A stretch of DNA of 46,821 nt from positions 1 to 46,821 of the forward strand of contig ADNK01000042.1 of NCBI GenBank assembly GCA_000320545.1. The letters are read 5' to 3'. The translations under genes were made by a program, and so were the position numbers. Below the pieces are notes generated by a model. The model did not search any database. It had not been told where the DNA came from and worked only from the letters and a program-made list of their open reading frames with translations. Below, piece after piece: positions 26,001 through 36,340 of this stretch (position 1 is its first letter; every line of letters begins with the position of its first letter). The stretch comes from Bigelowiella natans CCMP2755 (Eukaryota > Cercozoa > Chlorarachniophyceae).

Positions 26001-27000
26001 AAATATCTTATCAAAACATATCCGAACGGTCAACAGCCATCAAGGAGCGAGCTAAGAGCGCATCCAAAGCTGCTTCGCCATATGAATGCGGTACGAGTAG
26101 TTTTTAGACTGCTTCCTTGGAAAGGAGAAGAACAGTTGAATGTTACATCTTCACACTGTTTGTACGTCATTTAATCTTCGTGGTTTCACCGATACTCAGG
26201 TCCCCGTTGTTTCAGTTGTGCTAGTGGCTCTCTTGGCCCTTCTGGTGCAGCGCTATGACGTCGAAATGGCTCAGTTCTACCTTCGGATAAAGGTCTGATG
26301 CGGTGCGGTATTAATCACGATGACGGTGATGCTATTACGAGAGAAAGTGAGAATTAAAATGATTGGTAGACCAGCTCTTCTTCCCCATTCTCACCCTCCC
26401 TCACAAACGCGTCGGCCTATCACCTTTATCTTACGCTCCGGTTCGCCTACTGGATGACCTGGGTTTTTCCAGCAGCGCTTTCCATCATCGTTGCGGTGTT
26501 TCATCTCGATGTATATGTGATGTATAGTCCTCATCCATGTTCAACAATGAGAAATTATTCGTTTTGACTACTACCGATGCTATAGCATTGGGATGCCCTC
26601 AAGTCCCTCAAGCTATCTATGAAAGAGGCAAACGGTCCTCATGATCGAAACCACTTCTACTTTCAAAGGGACCGATCGGCGCCTGGGGGTGAGTGAGCGG
26701 CACGTGTAACGGGGCGTGATTTCGACTTTTTTGACTTCTATAACAAAACCTCCTCGCTTCGCAGACCGAACGATTGTCGTATTGCCTGAGCTCGGCATGA
26801 GCGCTGAAGAGGCGAGCAGCGTGATGATGGTGAATTGGAAGAGCATTCCTTCTGATGTGACTATTGTCTTGGTCGAGTGGCCCGGACACGGACATAACGG
26901 CAGACAGGGTGACACGAGATTCAGAGGTGCAGAGAAAATATTAATATGTAATTTATTTTTCTCTTCCCTCCCCCCTCTCTCCCTCCCTCCCTCTCTCCCT

Positions 27001-27061
<61 letters not shown>

Positions 27062-27907
27062 TGTGTGCGTGTGTGTGCGTGTTTGTTATTTTGGAATGCC
27101 AATACATGTATCTGTATCAACGACGAAGAGAATGCTTTTTTGGATGTAAAAAAGGCTACAACATACCAGAAGCTGCACGATGGCTGCACGAGTTCTTGCA
27201 GGTTTGCTATACGAGATATTGTGCAATTTTTGAACAGAGTTCACATACGTAGAAATATCGTCGTGTTGTTGTACAAGGTTCTCGATATGGGGAGCGCACA
27301 AGATTTGACGATCTTCGGGTGTTTGTTCATCGTACTAATCGATTGTATGTGCTGTTCAATGTGTCTGACAGACGATTCAATCGATGATTTCATATATAGC
27401 ATGTAACGGTGATACGTTTTTCGCTAGATTTGGGTATGGAGGCGGAGTCGCACTGCATTATCTCAATAAGCATCCTGACGCGAAGAGAATATTGAGGCAA
27501 GATTTAAAACACTCACACACACACGCACACACACACACACACACACACACGCTCCGTATGACGCACTGAGCCTGCTCATATGATGTATAAGCTGAAACGT
27601 GTGTTTTTTATTTAAAGATACTGTCTGGTAAATCCGATTGTCTTCGAGATCCTGACGGAAAACTACATGCGTAACTGGTGCCAGACTACGAGCTGTGAAC
27701 ATCCACTTTTAGCATGGTTGGTGAAAACAGTAGCACTTTGTTCAATCTTTACTACGACTCCTACAAGCGAATAACAATGCACTACTGCAGGTACGATCTT
27801 GAGTCGTATTACAGAGCTAAAGATTGGGAGTCAGTCTCAAAGCCGATTCTGTCTGCGATTCCTAAGGTAGCTAATCTTGGATTGCGCGTGTGGTTTATGT
27901 AGTATAT

Positions 27908-27945
<38 letters not shown>

Positions 27946-28532
27946 ATATATATATTGTCCGTTGGGAGCTGCAAAATTACACGATGCTTTGGCTTGTCAA
28001 TGATCAAAGGCCAAGGTTAGGAATCGCCAGAGTACAACCGCACAGGCCTATTGGGAAAAAATCAATCGGCACGTCTATTACTCCAGCGTTCCATTGAATA
28101 AGAAGAGACTCAAATTTCATGCACTACCGACTTCAGAAAAGACAGAGGTTGTTCTTGCACTTCTTCGAAAAGCTGCGTGTTGATGTTACATTTCCACATC
28201 TAAACTAAAGTCAGTGAAATAAATTCTTTGTTTGACAGAGCTTGATGTTCTTTGGAGAAATCAACAAGATTGTTGACTACAGAAAGTATTGAAAACTTCT
28301 AAATCAATTGCATATGCACTAGCTAACTTCACGATCAACTATGTACGCACCACGATTTTTCAGGACTGATGTATTGAAGGACATGCTTCCGCCTTGGAGA
28401 AACAAGACAAATCTCATCATCAAACATGCTGGCCATCTTGGGTATTCCAGCATTTTTCCACATCCATCTACGATTTTTGATGTTATTACCAACCAAGTTC
28501 AAGAGTTTCTATTTAAAGAGTTTCCCGTGTAA
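26001..28532 (+). CDS. Membrane-associated alpha/beta-hydrolase-fold protein, probable pseudoenzyme
   Basis: At least twelve exons; the start is unresolved. Exon 26216-26292 encodes a membrane helix (VVLVALLALLVQRYDVEM), and a second helix lies near 26430-26510 (frame uncertain). The hydrolase core begins at 26765 with RTIVVLPELGMSA and DVTIVLVEWPGHGHNG, the strands and turn before the nucleophile elbow. The elbow (27311-27318 joined to 27427 on) reads IFGFGYGGGVALHYL, so the G-x-S-x-G serine is glycine (codon 27431-27433). After a cap region (27618-28147), FFGEINKIV places Asn (28263-28265) where the acid is normally G-E-x-D. The late His remains (IIKHAGHLGYSS). The intron 27497-27617 uses a GC donor (GAG|GCAAGA). 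Stop at 28530-28532. The fold is clear from motif order; loss of catalysis is inferred. It may bind rather than hydrolyse a lipid or ester. Confidence 0.78.
26968..27066. repeat. (CT)n(GT)n microsatellite in intron
   Basis: CT-rich then GT-rich repeat fills much of the intron 26926-27128 of the hydrolase-fold gene. Two further CA repeats lie in later introns at about 27510-27551 and 27911-27943. Confidence 0.9.
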
Positions 28533-28639
28533 ATTGCAATAGAATTGTTTTTATGGCTAAGAATCGAGATGGGGGTGATCAAAGTCTAGATGCTGTAAAA
28601 AATTATTAAGATGATTTACAGGCACTGCTAAGAAAATTT

Positions 28640-29240
28640 AACAAGCGATGTGAGACTCCGCTGTTGTGACGTAGAAGCAAAGCATGCAAGCATAAAATGA
28701 ATGTAGCATAAAAGCAGAACACATGGCGCGATGTCCAAATTCGGCTGATGATCACATCTACATGCTACACCGCCATGCTAGGACCAAGCGACATTGTGAT
28801 GCACATGTACAGCTCAAGGCTCCAACAGCTCAGATTACGAGACCAATTGAATGCCATCATGAATCGAAACGACTAACTGAAGCTTAAAAAGAGGCACGGA
28901 CCGCTGTGTGCGCACCGCACGACGACAGCATGCAGACGATGCTTTCAAATTGGCAAATACATGAAACACTACATGATAGACGAGACAAATAGACGTGACC
29001 TAAGCGCTGTAGTCGGTGCTTTGCATAGCTACAATCAGGATGACTATTGAAAAGATTTAATCAGTTCATTACATCCGTCTCACAGCTCAAGGCTCAAGCT
29101 AGTTAATCTAGTAATGCTATGCCGATCGCGCATGCTGTGTAAGGTCTATGTCTAGATACCGATCGTCTGTGCATGCGAACATATATACCATGAAGAGCCG
29201 TATTGTATGGATACATGAAAGATAGTCGATCATTATTGCT
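28640..29240. repeat. Repeat-texture island in convergent spacer
   Basis: Between the 3' ends of the hydrolase-fold gene (28532) and the TAF13-like gene (29255) there is no supported gene. The DNA repeats the vocabulary of the other islands: ATGCTA, GATGCACATG, CATGCTGTG, CTAG, and AATCTAGTAATG at 29105-29116, one base off the shared 12-mer. Confidence 0.6.
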
Positions 29241-29254
29241 CATTCTTGTGATTT

Positions 29255-29786
29255 CTATAACGTCATTTTAAAAGCTTGGTTTCTTGCTTCCATGGCAACA
29301 GCATAACTATTATATCTTTTGTTTGCATGATCAAATTTTTCTCTATCCTTCATTATTGCTAACATCACGTGCTCGGTTTCTACTTTGCGACCGGGCTCTG
29401 TTATATCGAGAGCATCCTGAATCTAGAGAATATAAAGGTCCACCGGTTGGTTAGTTTGTTTAATATGTGAAACTTCGGAAATGAACTTACCAACTCACGC
29501 ACGTACTCTTGAACCACTTTGTCGAGAAGATCAACTGTTTCTTGCAATTGCGGGGTTGATATCCCGCTTTTTTGTAAAATTCCATTCATAATATTGTGTA
29601 CTGAAGATAACAACAAATATGTGAGAAACATGGACGACGGCTACAAACGTGATGCTTACAGTTGTGCTCCGGTATCTTCTCTCTTCGCTTCCTTGATCTA
29701 GTTTTCGTTGTGGCATGTCCGGAACTCGTGCCCTTTCTCTTTCTGCAAACTGAACTCGACTCGGTCTTCTCAGCAGCCTGGGGCAT
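29255..29786 (-). CDS. TAF13: TFIID subunit TAF13-like, histone fold
   Basis: Three exons (29660-29786, 29491-29600, 29255-29422) with matching phases give about 134 residues, a usual TAF13 length. The first ATG in frame is at 29784-29786. A basic N-terminal stretch (KRKGT ... KTRSRKRREK) could serve as a nuclear localisation signal. The histone fold follows: LQETVDLLDKVVQEYVREL matches the TAF13 helix (E-T-V-x-L-x-E-D-x-V-x-E-Y-I-T-x-L). GRKVETEHVMLAIMKDREKF matches the second half (G-R-x-x-V-E-D-x-x-F-L-I-R-K-D-x-x-K), and a helix with MEARNQAFK ends it. TAF13 pairs with TAF11 in TFIID during RNA polymerase II initiation. The region before the first helix lacks the usual LRxMMYGFGD motif, which here reads LHNIMNGILQK. 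Confidence 0.78.
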
Positions 29787-30451
29787 CTCACTGAAGACAC
29801 TTGTTTTCACAGAAGAAATTTACGCCTTGTTTGTTATGCTATCGTGACTTGGTCTGCTGGTACACCAATAGAAGACCTGAGCAAATGTTCGACAGATTTG
29901 ACAAGGCTGCCGAGCCCTCCAGACCACCAGAAACTCCGTCACCCGCCAATTTACATAGAAGTGACGATGAAAGATCTTCCGCAGCTTCTGTTCTTCTGTC
30001 CTTCTTCCTCCCTTCTTCTTCTAGACGTCACCACATTTTATTACGATGTAGTCATAATATGCTTGTCGTATTCTCAATATCCCCTATATTCACGGCATAA
30101 ATACATCCTTGTCGTAACTGGTTAGCTCATGCATTATTTCCATTATCATTACGAGTTCCACAGCAATCTATCTCTTTCACCTGATTTTCCCCCTTTAGCT
30201 CCTATTTCCGTTGTCGTAGACTCAAAACGGCATACTTTCCTTCTTATTCGCCTCGGTTGCCCGCTTCGCGTGCACAGTGCTCGTTCGCCTCCTCCTTCGA
30301 GTGCCCTTCGGAACCCCATCGTGAGAATTCCAGTTAACAGAGAGTAAGGAAGTGTGGCTGGCCGGTTTGTAGTAACGTAGTAACGCTTAGTGCACCGTTA
30401 TTCTGCACGTATTGGGAAGCGAAAATAGAGGAGTAGGATCTTATACCTGGA
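29787..30451. promoter_or_regulatory. Divergent spacer between TAF13-like and ubiquitin-like genes
   Basis: A 665-base spacer between two 5' ends. It is T/C-rich on the plus strand (about 29990-30300) and lacks the CTAG vocabulary of the convergent spacers. Open frames here have no splice support or recognisable motif. No defined promoter element was found. Confidence 0.4.
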
Positions 30452-32374
30452 ATGGGACGCAAGAGTAAGAATCCTCCTAGGAGATGGGGTGGAGCCAATC
30501 CGAACGGCGAATCTACCAGCATAATCTCGTCATCATCCACTGGTGACACGGACGCAAAGACTTCTACGACAAGAACCAACATTATCATTCGTATTCGGCA
30601 TTCAAAGGGCATGAAGCGGATCAATGTTGGCCCATCGGACACGGTTGTGCTCCTCGATTTGAACCCCCTCCGCTTTTTCCTAACCTTTTCTATCGCCACC
30701 CCTTCCTAAATACCGTCATCTCGAACGTCTTTCAGGTAGCAGATTTAAAAAGAAAAGTGAAAGCAGAGCTCAACATTCCAGCCTCTCGCCAGAAGCTGTC
30801 TGTGGGTAAAGCCAGATTGAAAAAGCTGTATCTCGAAAATAATCCGCCGTTTCGTAGGGAGCATTGCATTGGAACGAGAAGGAGCCAAGGTGATGAGCAT
30901 CCTTAGTCATGGGGAAATCGTGACTCTCTCCGGTAAGCACAATTTTATGACAATTGGCAAAGAACTAATGTGTGCAACGCAAGTAAAACGTTTTTACCAG
31001 TATCTGAAATGTGTGTTCTTCATGCGAGCGCAATATCTTGAGGAGACAACCAATTTTATGTACATCGTAGATACTAGTTCGTGGAGTTTGCGTGTGTTTG
31101 ATAGTGTCAGAATCCAGCACTACATAGTTCACGTCGATCTGTACTTGAGCACTTAATTCCACGTTTTTCCCATCCTAGCCGTTGCAGCACCCAAACGAGC
31201 TCGCACATCCGACAGCTCCAATAGTGACGCCAAAACGGAGAAAAGTAAGAAACAGAAGAAGGGGAAGTCAAAGGAACGGAGTGGTCCCGAAGTAAGTTTT
31301 CACAGATCGCAACGAAGCGTGGGTTCCAGATGAATTAGCTTGATCCATCAGGTGTATGCAAGAGAGGGATCGTCACCGGAAGAAATTGCGAAGTCTATTC
31401 GTCTCTTTGAGGCTGGGTAATCGTAATAGTTATATTACGAGGAGCCTGTGATAACGTCTTTCTTGTTGTTTATTATCATTCAGCGGAGGAATGGAGAAGG
31501 CTGGCGAGCGGGTACGATCGTTTCAAGCTAAGAATCATTAAGAAGAACACACGCCATGCGCTGTAGGAACGAGTGTAACCATTCATTTATCCCCAGGTGT
31601 TCTTGACTTCAATGCAGGAGTATCGCCTTTCTTCAGCAACGGCCGACAAATATAAAATCACAGAAGTTCGTATCCATCATTGTTCCGCAGTCTTCTCTAT
31701 GAATAACTAACTTTTCATCAGTGCCTCGTGCCATCTGACTTCAGTAGCCAAGCTGTTTCTCGTGGAGAGAAATTTCTAAGGTTTGACCCGAACGTTCGAC
31801 TATGATGCCGGGCGCTGCTGAGAGGCTTTTCACGTGCAATGCACGTATCTTTTATTTCAGCGTTCAATTCTCACATGCGAGGAAGAAAATGAAAGAGATC
31901 GTCGTATTATATGACGAGGACACAATCGAAGGTTTCGTAATAATTTGCGACATCACATGAATGGACTTTCAATGTCTAATATTCACAACTTCAGCCGTGA
32001 TCAAAGAGGCAGTCAAGAATCACACAACTGCTAAACGCACCACGTTGAAGAGTTCACTCCGTGCAATAGGTCAATAAAGAGCTGTAAAACACGCACAACT
32101 GTGGGTTTCATCTCGGCAACATATAATGTTTATATTCTATGCTGCATCTATCTAGGAGCTCAAAGAGCTGCATATGCTTCCCCGCCCTTATTTTGGAGCG
32201 TATGTCATTCGTATCCCGACAAGGACGGTACCTATCTTTGGCAAAATTGCTATAATAAGTGCCGATGACATTCTCAAATGTGTTGAATAATGGTTAATTT
32301 CAGTTTACGAAGCATTTAAATCCCTAATTCAAACTGCTTTCGAAGAATTCAAGAAAGACATCGAAGGAGATTAA
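30452..32374 (+). CDS. Protein with N-terminal ubiquitin-like domain, remainder unidentified
   Basis: Twelve exons give about 300 residues; all joints have GT-AG borders and agreeing phases. The start ATG is at 30452-30454. After a Ser/Thr-rich head, residues about 40-110 look like a ubiquitin-like fold: TNIIIRIRHSKGMKRINV then VADLKRKVKAELNIPASRQ and a loop ending HGEIVTL. A basic stretch (APKRARTSDS ... KKQKKGKSKER), likely nuclear, follows. The C-terminal half includes EEIAKSIRLFEAGGGMEKAGER, HARKKMKEIVVLYDEDTIE, AAYASPPLFWSVCHSYP and a final helix (YEAFKSLIQTAFEEFKKDI). I do not recognise this half. The last joint uses donor G|GTACC at 32227. Stop at 32372-32374. A nuclear role is inferred only from the basic run. 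Confidence 0.75.
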
Positions 32375-32389
32375 TAAATTGACTGCGAC

Positions 32390-32860
32390 AATTCTGGAGT
32401 ACATAATTGTCACACTAGAGCGTTTAAATGAAGTTAAAGATTATTAGCTTGCAATGGATTGTGCAACTCCTGCACCGCATCGGTACTATTGCGACTACAT
32501 GTAGCACAGCTATGGATGTGCGCATGTCATGAGCAGTACGTCATCCGATAAGAATCCGTGCATCAGCGATCAGCTCTGCAATGGAACTACCAAAGCGTGC
32601 ATGGCCATCTTAGCATGGCATGCAAGCTCACCATCATGCAGCACACCGCGGTGCGCTGTGTTGCAGGCCATGTATGTGGAGCGGTGCATTAGTACATTGA
32701 CACAATTCGCGCAGCGGCATTATACACGCGTTGTGGGCTATTCAATCAATTTCTCATATTCTCCAGCAATCTAGCAATGTCGGGGCTGTCATGCAATGTG
32801 TGATACTGCAATCAGCTGTGATCATCAGTTAACCTGGAAAATGTGTGACAACAATGAACG
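32390..32860. repeat. Repeat-texture island in convergent spacer
   Basis: This spacer between two facing 3' ends (32374 and 32940) is rich in GCATGG, GCATGC, TGCAGC and TAGCA words and contains an exact AATCTAGCAATG at 32768-32779. No gene is supported. Confidence 0.6.
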
Positions 32861-32939
32861 CGTCTAAAGGGCGTTCTTGGTACCTAACCCCGACAACAGG
32901 AGCTAGAGGAGCCCTAATGAACTGAGAAATCTGAAATGA

Positions 32940-33932
32940 TCACTTGTCTGGAGCGCTTTTTCCTGCGAAATTTCTGTTCGCGTCAAACGTCACAGACAAA
33001 CCATAATGATCTGATGGCCTTTCGAGATCATCATCTTTTAATGTACTGTGACCGATAACACCGCTACCAAAATTTTGATTGCTTGAATTCGTTGAGGACT
33101 CTCCAGTGTTCTCACCGTCTGGTTGATCCCTCACTTTCAGATTTCCAATGGGTTCACGCCCAATCCGCACAATGCTCTTAGGAACGAAACTGACGGGGAA
33201 CAAATAATCACGGATGGCTGTGTTCGCATGAGCATATCTTTCCACCGTGCAAGTGTAGTACTACCTGGTGGATTTGTAGTGTATCTGATCGATACGCATC
33301 TGCATGTCCAAGACTGTGTAAGATTCCTGTCAAAATGAACACCTCTGTCAACTCTAAGATTTCTCTCTCTCTCTCCCCCCCCCCCCCTGCAATTGAAGGC
33401 ACATGAGATCCTCTCGTGAACCTTCTTCGTTTTCTTCGGATAGACCTCCAGCCACACGTCCTTGAAATCGGTTGGAATGGCCTTCTTTTCCTTGCTGTCT
33501 GTGTCGTCTGAAAAGAGTGAGATCGGAAAACGAGTATAATGAACAGCGGAAAAGAATTAATATACTTGGGTAAATCGGATGAGGGAATAAACTTTATGAT
33601 CTCTATGAGTGAAGAGACCAGCGTCGAAGTTAAAGTCCCCAAGAAAGAAGCAGCTTTTTGTTATTGTTGTTGTTGTTGCTCTCTGCATCTCCTTTTGCTG
33701 CGCGGTAGAGGGTGTTTCTAGCAACTTAAAGCCTGCTTCGAGCTGCTGCTTACGGGTCTCTACGTTGTCCATACTCTCCAGATGTCCGGTGGCTATTCTG
33801 GCAATTTCGTTTGGAGCCAGTTGAAGTGTCGCAATTAGAATTCGTCTATTCATCCTTGAAGGAACAACGTGCAGTGCCTAAATATAATACGACCACCGGA
33901 AAATGTATATGATGATACTACTAGATACATAG

Positions 33933-33987
<55 letters not shown>

Positions 33988-33992
33988 TCACT

Positions 33993-34030
<38 letters not shown>

Positions 34031-35120
34031 GAGTGTGAGAGAAAGAGAAAGAAAGAGAGAGAGAACTATGCATATCTCAGACCCAGTCTTCCAGTCGGAG
34101 TTTCTTCGAGATGCACATAAGCACTCCATACTGCAACTTGCTCCTGATCAACATTAACGCTGCTGATTATAACGACAACACTACAGCAATAACGTAATAT
34201 GATTGTGATGATGATGATGATGATGATGAGGTCATGAGAAGAGGAGGGAAAGGAGGAGGACGACGACCCTCGCAGCGTTGATCCGACAGCATCGGAAATG
34301 AAGAATTCCGATTGAATACGTGGATTTGCAGTTAATATTTCTAGAAATACAGGAGTGACTTCCTGACTGGTGGGAGGAGGAGGAGGAGGAGGAGGAGGAG
34401 GAGGAGGAAGAGGACAATACAAAACAAAAAAAACAACAACACCATCAACAACACCCAATGTGTTAATACATACACAATTTTACATAGATAAATCTAGTCT
34501 AATCATCTTTAAACAATGGGGCCAAAACCCCCCTCCCTCCCTCCCTCTCTCCCCCCTGGATGGAGAGTAATGCGGAAGCTATGAAGAAAAGTACAGGCAA
34601 ATAATGTGGGGATCTTGCTCCAGGACAAGTTTGATAAGTGCCTTTGCTCGTGCTTCCTAACATTGATGCGAGGACAACCCTAAGATCCAGGAAATTCGGA
34701 GAATACTCATGCATTACTACTACTACTAGCACAACAACTACCTGGTTTCGACTGCTGAACCAAACATTGTATGTTACAAAACGAAGTTCCTTTGGAAGAA
34801 CACAACTGGCACAGATATCACAAGAGCTCGATTTCTCGTCATTTGCAGATTTCTCCATTTGGGTAACCAGACTCCTCCTACGCCTCCATTTCTTGCTCTT
34901 ATTTTCATCACCCCACTCCAATATTTGCAGCGTATGGATTCCCGCCTCCTGTTCCTTGAGATACTTAGGCTGGGATTTATCCGTCCCCATGTGAATGCGT
35001 TTGCTGGAAAGGAGAGAAGAGATGTCGTATTATGAGTAGATTTCTCTCAAGAGATAGCATGGTAGGTGGACCTTGTGCCGTCTTCAAATATGTATTCAGT
35101 GAACAGTTCCGTTTGCTGAG

Positions 35121-35169
<49 letters not shown>

Positions 35170-35389
35170 ATGGTGAAACAAATTAAGCCAGTTATGTTTA
35201 AGACCACATCATACCCCTTCAACTTTCAAAGACTTCATCCGAATTGTCGTCTTGCTTGCAACCTACGTTGGGGGGGGTTGGTACATATCTCCCAAAAACA
35301 AAAGCAATCAAGCGGCAGAAAGCTTGAAGCCTCACCTTTTTCCCGTCAATCATCTTTTTACCTTTCTGCCGCTTTTTCGCAGCTTTTGC
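32940..35389 (-). CDS. TDP2-like endonuclease/exonuclease/phosphatase (EEP) protein
   Basis: An EEP-fold phosphodiesterase most like tyrosyl-DNA phosphodiesterase 2. About eleven exons run from about 35362-35389 to 32940-33189. The motifs occur in order: LRFVTYNVWFSS (catalytic Asn), HIICLQEVTPVF (metal-binding Glu), IARIATGHLES (His), CFFLGDFNFDA (Asp-x-Asn), MRIDQIHYKS, and PSDHYGLSVTF (final Asp-His). All metal and catalytic positions appear retained. A ten-base microexon (35072-35081) is needed to join 35224-35262 to 34742-35003 in phase. Introns carry strong microsatellites, including a large inverted repeat at 33938-34065 and a CCT run used as polypyrimidine tract before 34366. The stop is at 32940-32942. 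TDP2 removes 5'-phosphotyrosyl adducts left by topoisomerase II; that substrate is inferred from similarity. Exons upstream to 36308 may be its N-terminus. Confidence 0.85.
33938..34065. repeat. Compound inverted microsatellite filling an intron
   Basis: (CT)n, (CA)n and CTCACTCACA lead into (TA)n, then TGTGAGTGTGAGAG and GA-rich sequence. The two arms are near-perfect reverse complements around the AT core. It occupies most of the intron 33878-34082 of the TDP2-like gene. Confidence 0.9.
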
Positions 35390-35775
35390 CTAGATGAGTC
35401 CAATTTCAGTGCAGCAGCGTAAATACGTGGATATGTACCCTTTCTTCCCATCAATACATCTCCTATTCGAACCACCATATTTCCTCCCCTGTCCCGCGTT
35501 CGTTCTCTCGACGACCAGTAGCGCTTTGAAGTCCATCTTGGGCTATGGTCAAGGTTCGGCTGTAGTAAGTAGATGGCCGATAAAAGAGCGAGTACTCGGG
35601 GTGGGGATGGATCTCGGAAGCAGCCGATGGAAAATACTCCAGGAGCACGAGATATCTCGAGATACATGTATGCGCCGCGAAATTCAAATTTAATTTAAAA
35701 AAATAGATTAAAATAATTATTTTATACGATAATTTATCGGTGTTACAATAATTTTATCGGCAACATGTGTCCTAC

Positions 35776-36308
35776 ATTTGTTCTTCTTTGATCGAGCACC
35801 CGCCAGCTCATTCTCATCCTCCCCTGTGTGTGTCAGCGAGCGATCCAAGAACATCCTGCTGCTGCTGCTACTGCTGCCGCTGCTGGCCCCCATCCCATCC
35901 TCAATAGTGGCCATTAAGGCCACTCCTCCGTTGCGATAGATGAAAGCCTAGAAGACGACTGCATTTGCCATCGTATCCTGAGCTGCTGCTGCTGCTGCTG
36001 CTGAACCACAAATGTCGTCTACTTCTTCCCCCTCTGTGATCCCGCGGTCCGCCAAGGAGCGATCGGAAGGGTGGGTTGTCAGCGGGCACGTGGGCCCGTA
36101 TGCAAAGACAATGGGAGTATACAAAATGGAAGGCGAAGCGAAGGACCACCAATTCAAGCATGAAAAAACAAAAGCCTACCTGTAATTAATTATCACAAAA
36201 ACAATTTCTCATCAACATACCGTCGTGGCCGGCACGCTGTATTTCCTTCGTGCGGTGACGACGTTCAGAATTGTGAAACGCGAACCCTTTCCCTTAGGTA
36301 TTTCCAGG
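35776..36308 (-). CDS. Ubiquitin-like exons, possibly the N-terminus of the TDP2-like gene
   Basis: Three phase-compatible exons are visible: 36221-36308 (LEIPKGKGSRFTILN ... RRKYSVPATT), 36023-36175 (ending DRSLADRGITEGEE) and 35776-35947 (AFIYRNGGVALMATIEDGM, then a Ser-rich and acidic tail). The S-L-A-D-x-G-I-x-x-G-E segment is typical of the end of ubiquitin-like or SUMO-like domains. The intron between the last two exons holds a GCA repeat that would otherwise read as poly-alanine. I could not resolve how these exons connect through 35400-35775 to the nuclease exons, nor find the start codon. It may be a separate gene. Human TDP2 starts with a UBA-type ubiquitin-binding domain, so a ubiquitin-related N-terminus would be reasonable. 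Confidence 0.45.
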
Positions 36309-36340
36309 CTGAAGAGAAGAGATGGACTATTTCAAACGTA

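Noticed and set aside
26050-26090. A-S-P-Y-E-C-G looks like the NADH dehydrogenase subunit 3 signature
   Set aside because: The following G|GTACGA is a splice donor, and the next in-phase exon encodes a membrane helix followed by a hydrolase fold, not ND3. The match is a short coincidence.
27129-27200. Separate reading frame ending in A-A-R-W-L-H-E-F-L, considered as a hydrolase exon
   Set aside because: The phase after the exon ending 26925 selects the neighbouring frame, which continues unbroken into the IVQFLNRV segment; the other frame stops soon after.
29800-30350. Plus-strand frames rich in Ser/Pro upstream of the ubiquitin-like gene
   Set aside because: They lie in a divergent spacer, lack splice support, and have the low-complexity T/C composition of untranslated DNA.
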